Shown here piece after piece: positions 1-11,182 of a DNA stretch of 64,000 nucleotides. The stretch covers positions 124,001 through 188,000 of the forward strand of contig WHVA01000171.1 of assembly GCA_015179125.1 (NCBI GenBank). The letters run 5' to 3'. The stretch is from Gautieria morchelliformis. Its lineage: Eukaryota > Basidiomycota > Agaricomycetes > Gomphales > Gomphaceae. Position 1 is the first letter of the stretch. Every line of letters starts with the position of its first letter. Below the pieces are notes generated by a model. The model was not told the DNA's origin. It did not search any database and saw only the letters and a program-made list of their open reading frames with translations. Position numbers and translations under genes: made by a program.

Positions 1-650
1 TTGACTTTGAGAGCTTGCATGTCAGCTATTTTGGTAATCAGGTACGCGCGAAGCATGACCTTAGCACGCTCTTGTGCATGATACGAAGGGACCCCGTAGG
101 CTAGCAGGCGCATCTCCAGATAAAAGAGGTCAAGGAACGAGTTGTGGTCTTTGGGGGGGTGAGGACCATGTACGATTCCGAGGGGCATGAGATACTTCAA
201 CATAATACGGATTTCAGGGTCCAAGTTATATACTTCGACCAGGAAAGGCCAAGCAGTTGCGCAGCCGCCGCGAATGTTTTTGAAAACCTCAACGCCGTCT
301 GATAACAATCCCAGTGCGATATCATGGGGACTTTCAAAATGTCAGTGAGGGAGATGCACACCATCGACTTCCACATAAGATTCCAAGAGGTCCCTGTAGT
401 GAGACCCATCGAATATGTCGATGTATTCACCAGGAGTGTGCACGCGGTTCGCACGATATTGTAATTTCTCAATCATGGCAGGGTTGTGGAGGAAAGCTTG
501 CAGTCGAGGTATAACCGGGAGATACTCAAACTGTGCCTGGGGGCGGTTAGACTCGTCATGCCTGGACTCCTTGCAAAAGCTGCATATATCGTCGTTTAGA
601 AATTCGCGTCTGAAAGCGCAACATGAATTAGGGCAGCAGTCAAGGATCAC
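1..650 (-). pseudogene. Plavaka/Tnp2-type DNA transposase fragment
   Basis: Conceptual translation of the minus strand gives a cysteine-pair region (CSFC near 590), the motif YLPVIPRLQAF, then FDGSHYRDLLE. After a frameshift near 340 it continues with SPHDIALGLLSDGVEVF, TAWPF, YNLDPEIR, GPHPPKDHNSFLDLF and MLRAYLITKIADMQAL up to the window edge. This succession is what I know from the Tnp2/Plavaka (CACTA-like) transposases abundant in mushrooms. The 5' portion and everything downstream of position 1 are missing, and the frame is broken at about 340, so this is a relic or an edge-truncated pseudogene. It abuts a retrotransposon gag in the same orientation, so one element was inserted into or truncated by the other. 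No terminal repeats are visible. The family call rests on remembered motifs, not on a search. Confidence 0.65.
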
Positions 651-1636
651 TGGTTTGATACCCGCGAGGATCGCGATTCTGCGATGATGTGACCAGGTCT
701 CTTACAGTTGTAGCAGGTTCGTGTTTCGGTGCGGCGGCGGGATGAGTCAATGTCCATAGGTGTCGCGTTACTGGGTGATGCTGTGGCAACAGGAGCCATA
801 GCAGGAGTGTGGAGTGGTCGGGCAGGAGGAGGGCGATTAGGGACATGAGGTGTCTGTGCCTTCCTGACCTCTAACAGACGGCGATGATTGCGGTCAATCT
901 GACAGGCTGCTTCCTTCCAGGCTTTGAGGTTGGATGGAAGAAAGGGCTGGGCGTGGATCTTGTCAAGGATACCTGCTGGAAGGCCACGAGCATAGGCATC
1001 CTCGAGTGCCTCATCATTAAAGCCTGTCCTGCCTGCCAGGATCTCAAATTGAGCCGTGTATTCATCTGCCGACATTCCTGACGCCATCCTAAGGTCATGC
1101 AGCTTAGTGCGAGCCGTTCTGGCACGATCTGGGTCACCAAAGGCCTCCTCCACACGTTTAATAAAGCCCTCCAGAGTGGATATAGAGGAGGTGCCATCAA
1201 TGACAGCCTGTGTCTCGTTGTGTGCCCATATCTCCGCAGAGCCTCCCGTCATGAAGGAAAGAGCGTATAGGATCTTTGTGCGTTCATCTGGGAAGGATGC
1301 TGGCTGGACAGCGATGGACAACTTGATAGACCTGATAAACCCTTCAGTCTCTGCACGGTCTCCATTGAACTTCTCCGGTTCTGCTGCTTTGATAGAGCGA
1401 GTAGATGGAGGGACACTGTGAGGTACTGAGGGCGCAAGGGCTTGAGCAGCAGCAACAGCAGCGTTGGTGGCAGCATTGGCTAAGTGGTCGTGAACGTTAG
1501 CAATCTGATTGTGCAGTTCCTGATTCTGCAGTTGAAGTTGCTGCAACTGCTATGCTTGGCTGGAAAGGAGGCCTCGAAGGAATGGCCCATGGTCACCCAG
1601 GGCGTCCCAGTATGCATCTGGGAGTTGGTCTGCCAT
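647..1636 (-). pseudogene. gag: Ty3/gypsy Gag (capsid plus zinc knuckle), broken
   Basis: The reading frame begins MADQLPDAYWDALG at 1636 and meets an in-frame TAG at 1550-1552. It then continues for 299 codons. After a Gln-rich coiled stretch comes a retrotransposon-type capsid: EKFNGDRAETEGFIRSI, ALSFMTGGSAEIWA, FIKRVEEAFGDPDRARTARTKL, YTAQFEILAGRTGFNDEALEDAYARGLP. The C-terminal knuckle reads CYNC-KRPGH-x4-S, so the fourth ligand of C-x2-C-x4-H-x4-C has become serine. The protein then ends abruptly against the Plavaka fragment and no pol follows. The internal stop, lost zinc ligand and missing pol mark it as dead. Its leader (1696-1859) has a nearly identical inverted copy at 24489-24652. 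Confidence 0.8.
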
Positions 1637-1695
1637 AGGCTGAGATGAAGGCTGGTTAAGAAAAGTGTGTGGGGTCGTCCTATGAGCTTGATCTT

Positions 1696-1859
1696 CTGTG
1701 AGGGCAACACTAATGACGAAGCCACAACCAAAGATACTCAAGGAGATAAGAGCCAATACTAGGACAATGACCAACTGTGTAGTGGGTATCCTCAGTTTAT
1801 AACTCTACCAACAATAGATACATGGGGACTTGCCTGTGTAGTGGGTATCCTCAGAGATC
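1696..1859 (-). repeat. Retrotransposon leader/LTR-end fragment, inverted copy of 24489-24652
   Basis: This 164-bp stretch lies just upstream of the gag at 647-1636. Reverse-complemented, it matches 24489-24652 over the full length with about two mismatches by eye. It contains a 20-bp-class motif, beginning CTGAGGATACCCAC on the minus strand, repeated twice about 60 bp apart. It could be the LTR end plus untranslated leader of the gag element; I could not fix an LTR boundary or primer site. Confidence 0.75.
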
Positions 1860-1948
1860 AAGCTGAGGAAACACCACCACACGGGCTACAGTCTTATAGC
1901 GCTGGCAAGGCTTACATAATAGGGGAGATGGAAACTTGTAGAAGGTTA

Positions 1949-2060
1949 CGGAAAGTGACGGAAAGTGACATGTGACGGAATGTGACATGTGACAGAAAGT
2001 GACATATGACAGAAAGTGACATGTGACGGAAAGTGACATGTGACAGAAGGTGACGGAAAC
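1949..2060. repeat. 17-bp tandem minisatellite
   Basis: About six imperfect head-to-tail copies of a 17-bp unit of the form GGAAAGTGACATGTGAC, with A/G changes at the first base and one ATATG variant. The short open frames here only reflect the repeat. Confidence 0.85.
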
Positions 2061-2104
2061 TCATGGAAGGAAGTAGAAACTTGTGGAAGGAAACGCGTGA
2101 ACCC

Positions 2105-2862
2105 TGACAGTAGTAACAATCCTTTCACCGGTGAAGGCACTCCTTACCCCTTCACTGACAGCACCAATAATTGTATGAAGGCTAAGGTAATGAAGGTGAA
2201 GTACGAAAACTCACCAGTGGTGCTTAAGTCCTCCTCTGGTCTAAGATAGGGGTCCATAGGAGAGGGCTCAAGACGATAGTCACAGTGAGGTCAAGTTTTG
2301 CACAAGATAGATGTATGATAATTGAACTGCAGAATATACATGTGAATGTAAACTACTTATACTGAATGCTCATATGTTATCAGCGAATAGGAAAGAGGCT
2401 GTCATGAGTCAGGGTTGGATAGGGGTGCGCAGTCAGGATACAAATAGATGAAACACATATACAATGGAGACAAGGAGGAGTGCGAACATGAAATGATGGA
2501 GGGGAGGAGAGAACAAAGGTACCTATGTAAGAAATCACGCCTTGAGACCTGTATACATGTTACCCTGTCTTGGTCTGTTGGGTTGTTCCCACACGATATA
2601 TGGGTAGGACATCCCGCAAATGCATTCTGGCCATAGGAACACCCAAAGGTGGTTGAATTGGTGGGATGATGGGGCCAGTGATGAACCATCACACCCGGTA
2701 AAGGATGTCAATTGTGTTTGATGGTGTGCCTACTGGCGAATGATGCGAGTAGCAAATAACTGTTTGGCCAATTCGGCGAAGAGAAAATGGGGCGAACATA
2801 GAGGTGGAGTGATGAAAGGGAAAATGAGGTTACTGGATACAACAAATAAATGAGTCATGACA
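2105..2862 (-). repeat. Family B LTR, truncated, reverse orientation
   Basis: The sequence is homologous to the LTRs at 40801-41765 and 62876-63877. Landmarks shared with both are the TTGAACTGCAGAATATACAT stretch, the GTGAGTCAGGGTTGGA stretch, and the terminal TCATGACA at 2862. The part of the LTR nearest the element interior is missing. The predicted RNA start sequence of this family (AGTTCAATTAT on the minus strand) is at 2318-2328. No internal element sequence is attached. Confidence 0.8.
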
Positions 2863-3149
2863 CCACCCTGGATTTCAGGACAGAGCTCAGCTTCAAACTG
2901 AGAGGTTAAGAATTAGATATCAGACAAAGGAATAAGGTTCATGAGGATCTAAGTTGATATCAGAACTCATGAAATAGCAATACATGATGGGGGGTTTATG
3001 TATGAAAGACAGGATCCAGGAAAAGGGTGTCAATCCCAAGATTGAGCTGATAAGAAAGATAAGGAATAATCCAACAGGAATGGTATCAAAATAACTAAGA
3101 GAAATCAGGGTAGGATCCAAAGAGCATCTTGCAATATTGTTGAGTTCAT
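2863..3149. other. No gene recognised
   Basis: AT-moderate sequence between the LTR fragment and the last TPR unit. I see no coding signal or repeat beyond a short continuation of the TPR frame that runs into unrelated sequence. Confidence 0.5.
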
Positions 3150-6100
3150 GCAATGAAATCACCTCGCCCAGGTCTTCGTGTCGCTCAGACTGCTCAAATC
3201 ATGTCCATAAGTAGCTGTGATGTTGTTATGGGGGAGGACCGGCCAAGATGCGGTGCAGGGAGCAGCAGCTCGAGTGCTTCTCGATACAACGAACTTGCCT
3301 CCTCCACGTCTTCATGTTTATCGGACTGCTCAAACCGCGCCGAGAGGGCAACTGCGATGTTGAGGGATGTGGATCGGCCAGGATGCGGTGCAGGGAGCAG
3401 CGCGGGTGCCCCTCGATGCAATGAAATCGCCTCGTCCAGGTCTTCCTGTTGACCGCACTGCTCAAATCGTGCCGAGAGCGCATTCGTGACGTTGTTGAGG
3501 GAGGTGGATCGGAGAGGATGACAGAGTCATAGGTTGAACGATAGAGTATAGAAGCGGCCTCTAGCTTGAGGCCGAGTACGATGAAGACGCAAGAATAAAA
3601 GGGCTCGAGTATCATTCGACTTAAGTGACTCGAAGTCGAAGAGATGTCAAAAAGGTTCGTGGTGTGTATTTGAATCATACATGATCAGCTACTTATGCCG
3701 ACTCTGATAGGGGTCTTGACGGTCAATGGATGATAGGGGCATAGAATTGTACGTATGGCTGGGGCATCATACACGTCGCCGGCATCGAATAGCCGCTTCA
3801 CGGCTCGCGTACTCGATTCATTCCAAAGATAAGGCGACGGGATGGTTGCTTGATGGACATCGCGATGGATAAAGCGTAGGGGTAGGTGAAAGTGTGTAGG
3901 AGTGATGAGTGCGGCTCGTGCATGTTGGATCATTTGTGTAGTGAAAATGGAAGAGGTGGTTGACACTGGGTACTTGGCTACTCGTATGTGCGTCTGACTC
4001 GTGTGCCTCGGCTCGACTCGTAGTTTATGCGTGTTTGTGGGACTCTCGGGCGTGGTGAAGGACTCGATGATTCAAGAATGTGCATATATGCGTCCCGGGA
4101 TTCTCGGGATAGACTTGAATGTAAAGAACGAGTGAGAAATCGTTAAGGTAATCGTGGAGTCGTTATGGAAGACGTTACGAGTGGTGGCTGCGTGTTCGTG
4201 AGTTGATCTGAAGATGTTAAACACATGTGATAAGCCCGTGATACGGTCCGTGTAACAGTGTAGTCCGGAGCCGCGAAGACTGTCCTTCACAACAGAGGAT
4301 ACGGTGCAGGTCGCAGCTCGAGTGCTTCTCGATTCAATGAAATCGCCTCGTCCAGGTCTTCCTGTCGACCGGACGCCTCAAACCGTGTCCGCAACGCAGC
4401 TGCGATGTTGTTGAGGCAGGTGGATCGGCCAGGATGCCATGCCGGGAGCAGCGCCAGTGTTTCTCGATGCAATGAAATCGCCTCGTCCAGCTCTTCATGT
4501 CGACCAGACTGCTTAAACCGTGTCCGTAAAGCAGCCGCGACGTTGTTGAGGGAGGTGGATCGGTCAGGATGCGGTGCATGTCGCAGCTCGAGGGCTTCTC
4601 GATGCAATGAAATCGCCTCCTCCAGGTCTTCACGTCTACCGGACTGCTCAAACCGTATCTGTAAATCAATTGCCATGTCGCTGAGGGAGGAAGATCGGCC
4701 AGGATGCGGTGCAGGTCGCAGCTCGAGTGCTTCTCGATGCAATGAAATCGCCTGCTCCAGGTCTTCATGTCGACCGGACTGCTGAAACCGTGTCCGTAAA
4801 GCACTTGCGATGTTGGTGAGGGAGGTGGATCGGAGAGGATGCGGTGCAGGAAGCAGCTCGAGTGCTTCTCGATGCAATGAAATCGCTTCCTCCAGGTCTT
4901 CGTGCCGATGAGACTGCCTAAACCGTGTCCATAACATAATTGCGATGTTGATGAGGTAGGTGGATCGGAGAGGATGCGGTGGAGGGAGCAGCTCGAGTGC
5001 CCCTCGATGCAATGAAACCGCCTCCTCCAGGTCTTCGTGTCGACCGGACTGCTCAAAGCGCGTTGAGAGAGCAGATGCGAGATTGTTGAGGGAGATGGAT
5101 CGGCCAGGATGCGGTGCAGGTCGCCGCTCGAGTGCTTCTCGATGCAGTGAAACCGCCTCCTCCAGGTCTTCGTGTCGACCGGACTGCTCAAAGCGCGTTG
5201 AGAGAGCAGTTGCGAGATTGTTGAGGGAGATGGATCGGCCAGGATGCGGAGCATGGAGCAGCTCGAGTGCTTCTCGGTGCAATAAAATTGCCTCCTCCAG
5301 GTCTTCGTCGACCGGACTGCTCAAATCGTGTAAGTAAAGCAGCTCCGATGTTTTGGAGGAAGCTGGATCGCAGAGAATGCGGTGCAGAGAGCAGCTCGAG
5401 TACTTCTCGATGCAATAAAATCGCCTCCTCCAGGTCTTCATGTCGACCGGACTGTTCAAACCGCGTCGAGAGCGCATTTGCGACGTTGGTGAGGGAGGCG
5501 GATCGGTCAGAATGCGGTACAGGTCGCAGCTCGAGTGCTTCTCGATGCAATGAAATCGCCTCCTCCAGGTCTTCGTGTCGACCGGACTGCTCAAATCGTG
5601 TCAGTAAAGCAGTTCCGATGTTTTGGAGGAGGCTGGATCGCAGAGAATGCGGTGCAGGGAGCAGCTCGAGTGCTTCTCGATGCAATGAAATCGCCTCCTC
5701 CAGGTCTTCGTGTCGACCGGACTGCTGAAACCGTGTGCAGAGCGCAAGTGCGATGTTGTTGAGGGAGGTGGATCGGTCAGGATGCAGTGCAGGTCACAGC
5801 TCGAGTGCTTCTCGATGCAATGAAATCGCCTCCTCCAGGTCTTCATGTCGACCGGACTGCTGAAACCGTGTCCGTAAAGCACTTGCGATGTTGTTGAGGG
5901 AGGTGGATCGGCCAGGATGCGGTGCAGGTCACAGCCCGAGTGCTTCTCGAAACCACAAAATAGCCTCGTCCAGGTCTTCGTGTCGACCGGACTGCCTAAA
6001 TCGTGTAAGTAAAGCAGCTCCGATGTTTTGGAGGAAGATGGATCGCAGAGAATGCGGTGTAGGGAACAGCTCGAGTGTTTCTCGATGCAATAAAATCGCC

Positions 6101-7050
6101 TCCTCCAGGTCTTCATGTCGACCGGACTGTTCAAACCGCCTTGAGAGCGCATTTGCGACGTTGCTGAGGGAGGCGGATCGGTCAGAATGCGGTACAGGTC
6201 GCAGCTCGAGTACTCCTCGATGCAATGAAATCGCCTCCTCCAGGTCTTCGTGTCGACCGTACCGCTCAAACCGTGTCGAGAGCGCAGTTGCGATGTTGTT
6301 GAGGGAGGTGGATCGGTCAGGATGCGGTGCAGGGAGCAGCTCGAGTGCTTCTCGATGCAATGAAATCGCCTCCTCCAGGTCTTCGCGTCGACCAGACTGG
6401 TTAAACCGTGTCCAGAGCGCAATTGCGATGTTGTTGAGGCAGGAGGATCGGTCAGGATGCGGTGCAGGGAGCAGCTCGAGTGTTTCTAGATGCAATGAAA
6501 TCGCCTCCTCCAGGTATTCGCGTCGACCAGAGTGCTCAAACCGTGTCCACAGCGCAATTGCGATGTTGTTGAGGGAGATGGATCGGTCAGGATGCGGTGC
6601 AGGGAGCAGCTCGAGTGCTTCTCGATGCAATAAAATCACCTCCTCCAGGTCTTCGCGTCGACCGTATTGCTCAAACCGTGTCGAGAGCGCACTTGCGATG
6701 TCGTTGAGGGAGGTGGATCGGTCAGGATGCGGTACAGGTCGCAGCTCGAGTGCTTCTCGATGCAATGAAATCGCCTCCTCCGTGTCTTCGCGTCGACCGT
6801 ATTGCTTAAACCGTGTCCAGAGCGCAGTTGCAATGTCGTTGAGGGAGGAGGATCGGCCAGGATGCGGTGCGGGTCGCATGTCGAGTGCCTCTCGATAAAG
6901 TGAAATAGCAACATTCAAGTCTTCCTCTTCACCAGACTCGGCAAATCGTGTTCCAAGGGTGGCGAGGGAGACGGCTGGATCAGAATCCGGGGCGGGCCCC
7001 AGAACAAGTGTTTCTCTGAAAGATGAAATTGTGCCCTCAAGACCTTATTT
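3150..7050 (-). pseudogene. Tandem TPR (fungal AAT/CHAT-type) protein, decaying
   Basis: On the minus strand about 22 tandem 126-bp units run from 7010 to 4294, with about three more at 3510-3150. Each encodes a 42-residue tetratricopeptide of the form DLEEAISLHREALELRPAPH followed by PDRSTSLNNIATALSTRFEQ-SGRHE. Such arrays occur in mushroom 'aromatic di-alanine and TPR' proteins that normally end in a CHAT protease-like domain. No CHAT domain is present here. Breaks: TGA codons at 5929-5931 and 5794-5796, both replacing CGA in the same repeat position (CpG transitions); a 2-bp deletion near 5308; and a 774-bp insertion at 3520-4293. Upstream the frame is closed by TAA near 7050, just before a possible splice acceptor, so an N-terminal exon may be missing. 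Units are very alike at the DNA level, suggesting recent unequal exchange. Confidence 0.8.
3520..4293. mobile_element. 774-bp insertion in the TPR array
   Basis: TPR sequence stops at AGAGGAT (3513-3519) and resumes at a second AGAGGAT (4294-4300), which sits in the same repeat position as in uninterrupted units. This looks like a 7-8 bp target-site duplication around a foreign segment. I see no coding region and no clear terminal inverted repeats, so the class is unknown (a hAT-like non-autonomous element would fit the duplication length). Confidence 0.6.
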
Positions 7051-7109
7051 CGCAAGATTAGTTCTGAGGCGGCAGGTGCTACAATGTGCTCATCCTGAAT
7101 CATAAGTTA

Positions 7110-7600
7110 GAACTCAGTAACAAAGATCGTCGAATAGTACGTACTCTAAGTGGAATGTCGCTGTTATAGTCCATGCCTACGTCCAAGATGCGCGCGATGG
7201 GTTATGTAATTAGCGCTGGAGACGAGCACGGGCTGAATATGTTCGCTAGGCTACACGGCCGGAGAGTGGTCAAAATAACCGCACGTCACGTGTCACGTAT
7301 CCTCTCGCCGTGTAACCAACCAAATCAATCAGTGACCATTTCCGCCGTTCGATTCCTTAGCAATTTTCTCTCGCGACCTCGGCCAGGCATAGTCACTTAG
7401 TTGACTGATCAAAAGTCCAGATCGATCCCCGGACCCGTGTGGCAAGCTGGCTAACCCTCTGGGTGGCCGCCTCTTGCAATGCGGCTGGGTGTACGAAGCA
7501 TCCCCAGTCCCTGAACACACAGAAATATATTCTATTCTGTTTAATCTAATAATATTCACAAGAAATACCAGATATTAACCGAACCAAATAAACACCGGGA
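7110..7600. other. No gene recognised
   Basis: Only short open frames without recognisable motifs. It may contain the missing 5' exon of the TPR gene, but I cannot identify one. Confidence 0.4.
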
Positions 7601-7604
7601 CACC

Positions 7605-8681
7605 CTAACACCTCGTGTTGCTAACATCGAATGTGCGAGAACCATCCCTACTCGCTTCAACCGCCGGTTCAGAATTGCGTAAGCCATAGCCAGTCCCGCC
7701 ATCGATGCGCAACACCCGCAGGAACTGGGATTGAGGTCCCGCAAGGACGCTGTACCCTTCTTCTAAAGCTGCCCAGTCCACCTGCAGAGTGCGGTCACAA
7801 AAAGGAACCACACGCAAATCCACATGATGTATATGGTTGGATGCATTGATGGTAGACAGGACCTTCTTTATGGTGGACAGGCAGCCACTTTGCATGTTCA
7901 TGTGCACCACGCTTAAGATTTCAATACTCACATTGAACGCCAGATCGATGGAAGTAGACGGTTGAAACTGTCACCTTTAGCCTCAACAGGGAGGCATATG
8001 TGCAATCTATGGATGTGCGATACGTCAAAATGTGATCGAGGTCCAAAGAGCCAGTTAACAAGATACGGGATCGTCGTACCTGAACGTCATATCCAGACGA
8101 GAAATGCATCACTGCTCAAGCTGTTTATTGTCGTCCGTTTGGGTCTCTTCCAGCGCCACGGGATTCTGAGACATCCACGACGTGGCGTCTTGACATAGGA
8201 AGAGGCCTGTTATGCTTCTGGCGTGATTTATAAAATTCATAAAGTCGTCCATGCGATTAAATTGAGCGTCGTCCATACAAACAAACGCCATTCCAAGCCA
8301 GGCCTGCAATTTTGAGTTTCTGCACCTGGGTGAGTTTGCACAATAGTGGGGAGAGTGGTTCATCTATCCCTCGCTTGGGGTCTGTAAAAAAGGGAACGCT
8401 TGACATGTCAGGTAGCTTCAGCACTCGGATGTAATTGGCAAGATGGGGCGAGTGGAGTAGAACCTGATCCAGTAGCTGGATTTGTGCATGCAGCCTGCGA
8501 TACCCCACTAGTGGACGCATAAACATTATGCGGCGAACGAGGCGACGTTGGGGAAGCCAAAAACAGCAAACCAATGAGCAGGTGAGCAGGGAGCCGCTAA
8601 TATCGTCTTGTCACCATGACCGATAATGTCATCAATGAGTTCTAGGGCCAAGCCGTAGAACTCATTGGTGACACTATCCAT
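7605..8681 (-). pseudogene. F-box-like protein, several frame breaks
   Basis: A start at 8681 gives MDSVTNEFYGLALELIDDII. After a frame change near 8600 it continues SLLTCSLVCCFWLPQRRLVRRIMF. This matches the usual beginning of mushroom F-box-like proteins (P/L-x-E-L-I-D-x-I-I, then CSLVCxxWLPxxR), which serve as substrate-selecting subunits of SCF ubiquitin ligases. Downstream pieces in shifting frames have the leucine-rich look of the family's C-terminal half: HLANYIRVLKLPDMSS, DDFMNFINHARSITGLFL, SIEILSVVHMNMQSGCLSTI. They run to a stop at 7605. At least three frame changes are needed. Short introns could account for some, but the change near 8600 occurs without splice signals. I therefore call it a pseudogene. 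The family assignment is by motif memory. Confidence 0.55.
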
Positions 8682-11182
8682 GGTTGTTCGCAGGATTGCC
8701 GTGGTAGTGGCGGCGGCGAAGCTAAAGGCTCGGGGCTCAATTACCTGAGGTGTAACGTGCCTCAGATATCTTGTTTGGATTTGTATCAGTGCATACTTAC
8801 ACTCACAGTGGATGACTATCCGTAGTCCTAAATCCCTACGAACAGAGCGAACTGTGCGCGTGCGGGAAGATTGTCTGTGCGAGGTCGCTAAATAGGCAGA
8901 CCCCCGCTGATACATGCGATCGTCCTTCTCGGACATGGTGATGAGTCTGTCGCTCATCTCGGCGACAATTAGGGGAAAGGAGTACTTAGTAGACCTTGGC
9001 GAGCCAGCAAAATAGGCAATGGTTCCAGGCCTGGCTGCTTCTTCCACATAACAGCTACAGTATGTGAGAATAATATCAATTAGAATATTCAGGCCCTGCA
9101 CGATGACAGTGTACACTTGTTTATATCAATTCTGTGCCATGCCGGCCACGGACCAGGTCGACGGTTCGTTCCGAGCTATCTCGGCCACACCTGATAGTGC
9201 CCATGTAGGAGGTCGTCGTTTCAAGTTCTCTCCGGCAGAGATTCCGAGCGGCTCGAATTTACTAGGAACCAGCATCGGGGCTGTTTGTCCTAGATATCAG
9301 CGAGGGCTCCAATATGTCGGCGTTAAATTACAGTGGCACCGTCAATTAATTCCCTGTAAGCCATGCCCAGCATCATGATATGACATCAAATCTCGCCCGT
9401 CTTTGGTGCAAATACCTCCAAATTTAAGAGCAGTAGATATTCCAGTGGAGCCTCCCATGTGTAGTAAGTCCTTCTCTGGTTACTCATGTTCATGGTGCAC
9501 TGATTAATATTACAGTCCAGCTTGATGTACCTCAGAGTTTGCCGTTGACTCTCCGCTCAGGTCGCAATAAAGTTCGCAGAGGAATCATCAAACGTTCAAG
9601 CGTTGCTGGGTTTGGTTTCAAACCCGGCAGGGGCTGTGAAGTTAATGCATGTCATATGAGACTGAACTTTCGAGTAGACTGTTACGCCGACACAGCCTAG
9701 CTGCCTACTTCTTATTCCGCATTGGCTCTGCTTCTCCCCGGCGGCCAGGTACGTGTTGCGCTCTGTGGTTTACAGTGTCCATGCACTTGCACATTACCTA
9801 TCGCCTTCTTCGAGATTCGAGAAGGCGAGCTATGTTTTCCTTGTAGCTTACGGTCGCCATTTCAAGAGACTGAACGTCTTGCCACTGCACGTGTCGATCC
9901 TCGTCCCTTCAAACGCTCTCATTGTCTCCAGATATGACATCGGATATAAGGAATTCTCAAGGCTCTGGAGAATGAGGGGACCTGGCTTGAAAGATACAAT
10001 ACGACTAATGGACTTCACGTAAATAGCAGTACTCTGCAGGAGCTCCCTGATGCATGTGATAGTTGTGATAGTGTAGCTGCCCGGGAGGGAGGGGGGACTC
10101 AGGATGTTGCTGATTTGAAGATCACCTCCTGGGCCCGCTTACACTGGCACCCTTGAGACCCGAGATTGTCTGAGTCAGTCAGCCTGGTGTCAACATCTGC
10201 CCAAGTAAAGCTGATATTATTAACACTCAATTATTTGGTGTAGAAGGTGTGGCCGCGTGAAATGGAGTGTCACGTTACAGTAATACTACTTACCTAACCT
10301 CCACGCCAAGGAAAATCTCTTCTAACAATGGCACGGAACATGGAAAACCCGGGATTCTCAAGGAATGAACAGACCACATTGGCTTCTTTCAAATTTCAAG
10401 GGTGCGCAGTCGCAACATCATTATCGTGTTCCGAAGCCGAACTCCGGTGGACACGGCGACGTGGTAACTCTGACCACCTGCGCCTGACACGTCTTTCAAG
10501 AGGGTTGGTTTATGACACAGAACAGGTTCGGAAGACAATGTATATTGTGGTACATCTGCCATCGCTTTGTGTCTGAGTCGAGTGCCAAGTTAGTTAGTCC
10601 TGTAACTGACATGAGATTATGAGAAAGCGGTAGGCCAAACTGAGAGAACTCACATGTAGACATGTTTTCCGCAGAGAATGACTGATCAGCGATGCCGTGA
10701 TGCGGCAAGAGAGTGACGTCATAATCTAGACTTCATCCACGATGGTTGTCCAAAGCCGACACTTCTTATCATGCCTAAGGCTTCCTTATAAAACTTTCTT
10801 AGATGTGCATATGGCGAACATAGGCAGCCTTGTGACCCGTCTTATTGCGTACTAGGCATTAGCCTACATTCGTTCATATTCGAATGAATTTTCTTGCCTA
10901 TTTCGAAAGTACCTACCGGCAGGTGACCTTACCGGTTCATGGGTGCATACTTCGAAACGACCTCTCACGACTTGATCTGTGCGTACCGTGGCGTGATGAC
11001 GCAGCGGGTCTGACGGAACGTTCAAATGACACTTATTCGCCGGTGGCTCTGGGCTGCCTAATTACCTCTATGTCTACAACCGACTACCGCATTTCCAACC
11101 CTTATTGATATCTTGCTTTCACCTATATAAGCTACCCGTTCTAATCAACAATATACGCAATAGGTTCCAGTCGACAACACCG
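8682..11182. other. 2.5 kb without a recognisable gene
   Basis: Both strands show only short open frames with no family resemblance and no splice-consistent chain. I see no tRNA or repeat. The last 300 bp probably include the P450 promoter and 5' untranslated region. Confidence 0.4.

Noticed and set aside
4405..6898. Long plus-strand frames across the TPR array
   Set aside because: Ser/Arg/Cys-rich repeats (SRSSCRPDCSNRV) are the complement of the TPR units; open because the 126-bp period is a multiple of three.
9560..9640. A tRNA-like GGTTTCAAACCC segment
   Set aside because: No matching acceptor stem or A-box region; cannot be folded into a cloverleaf.
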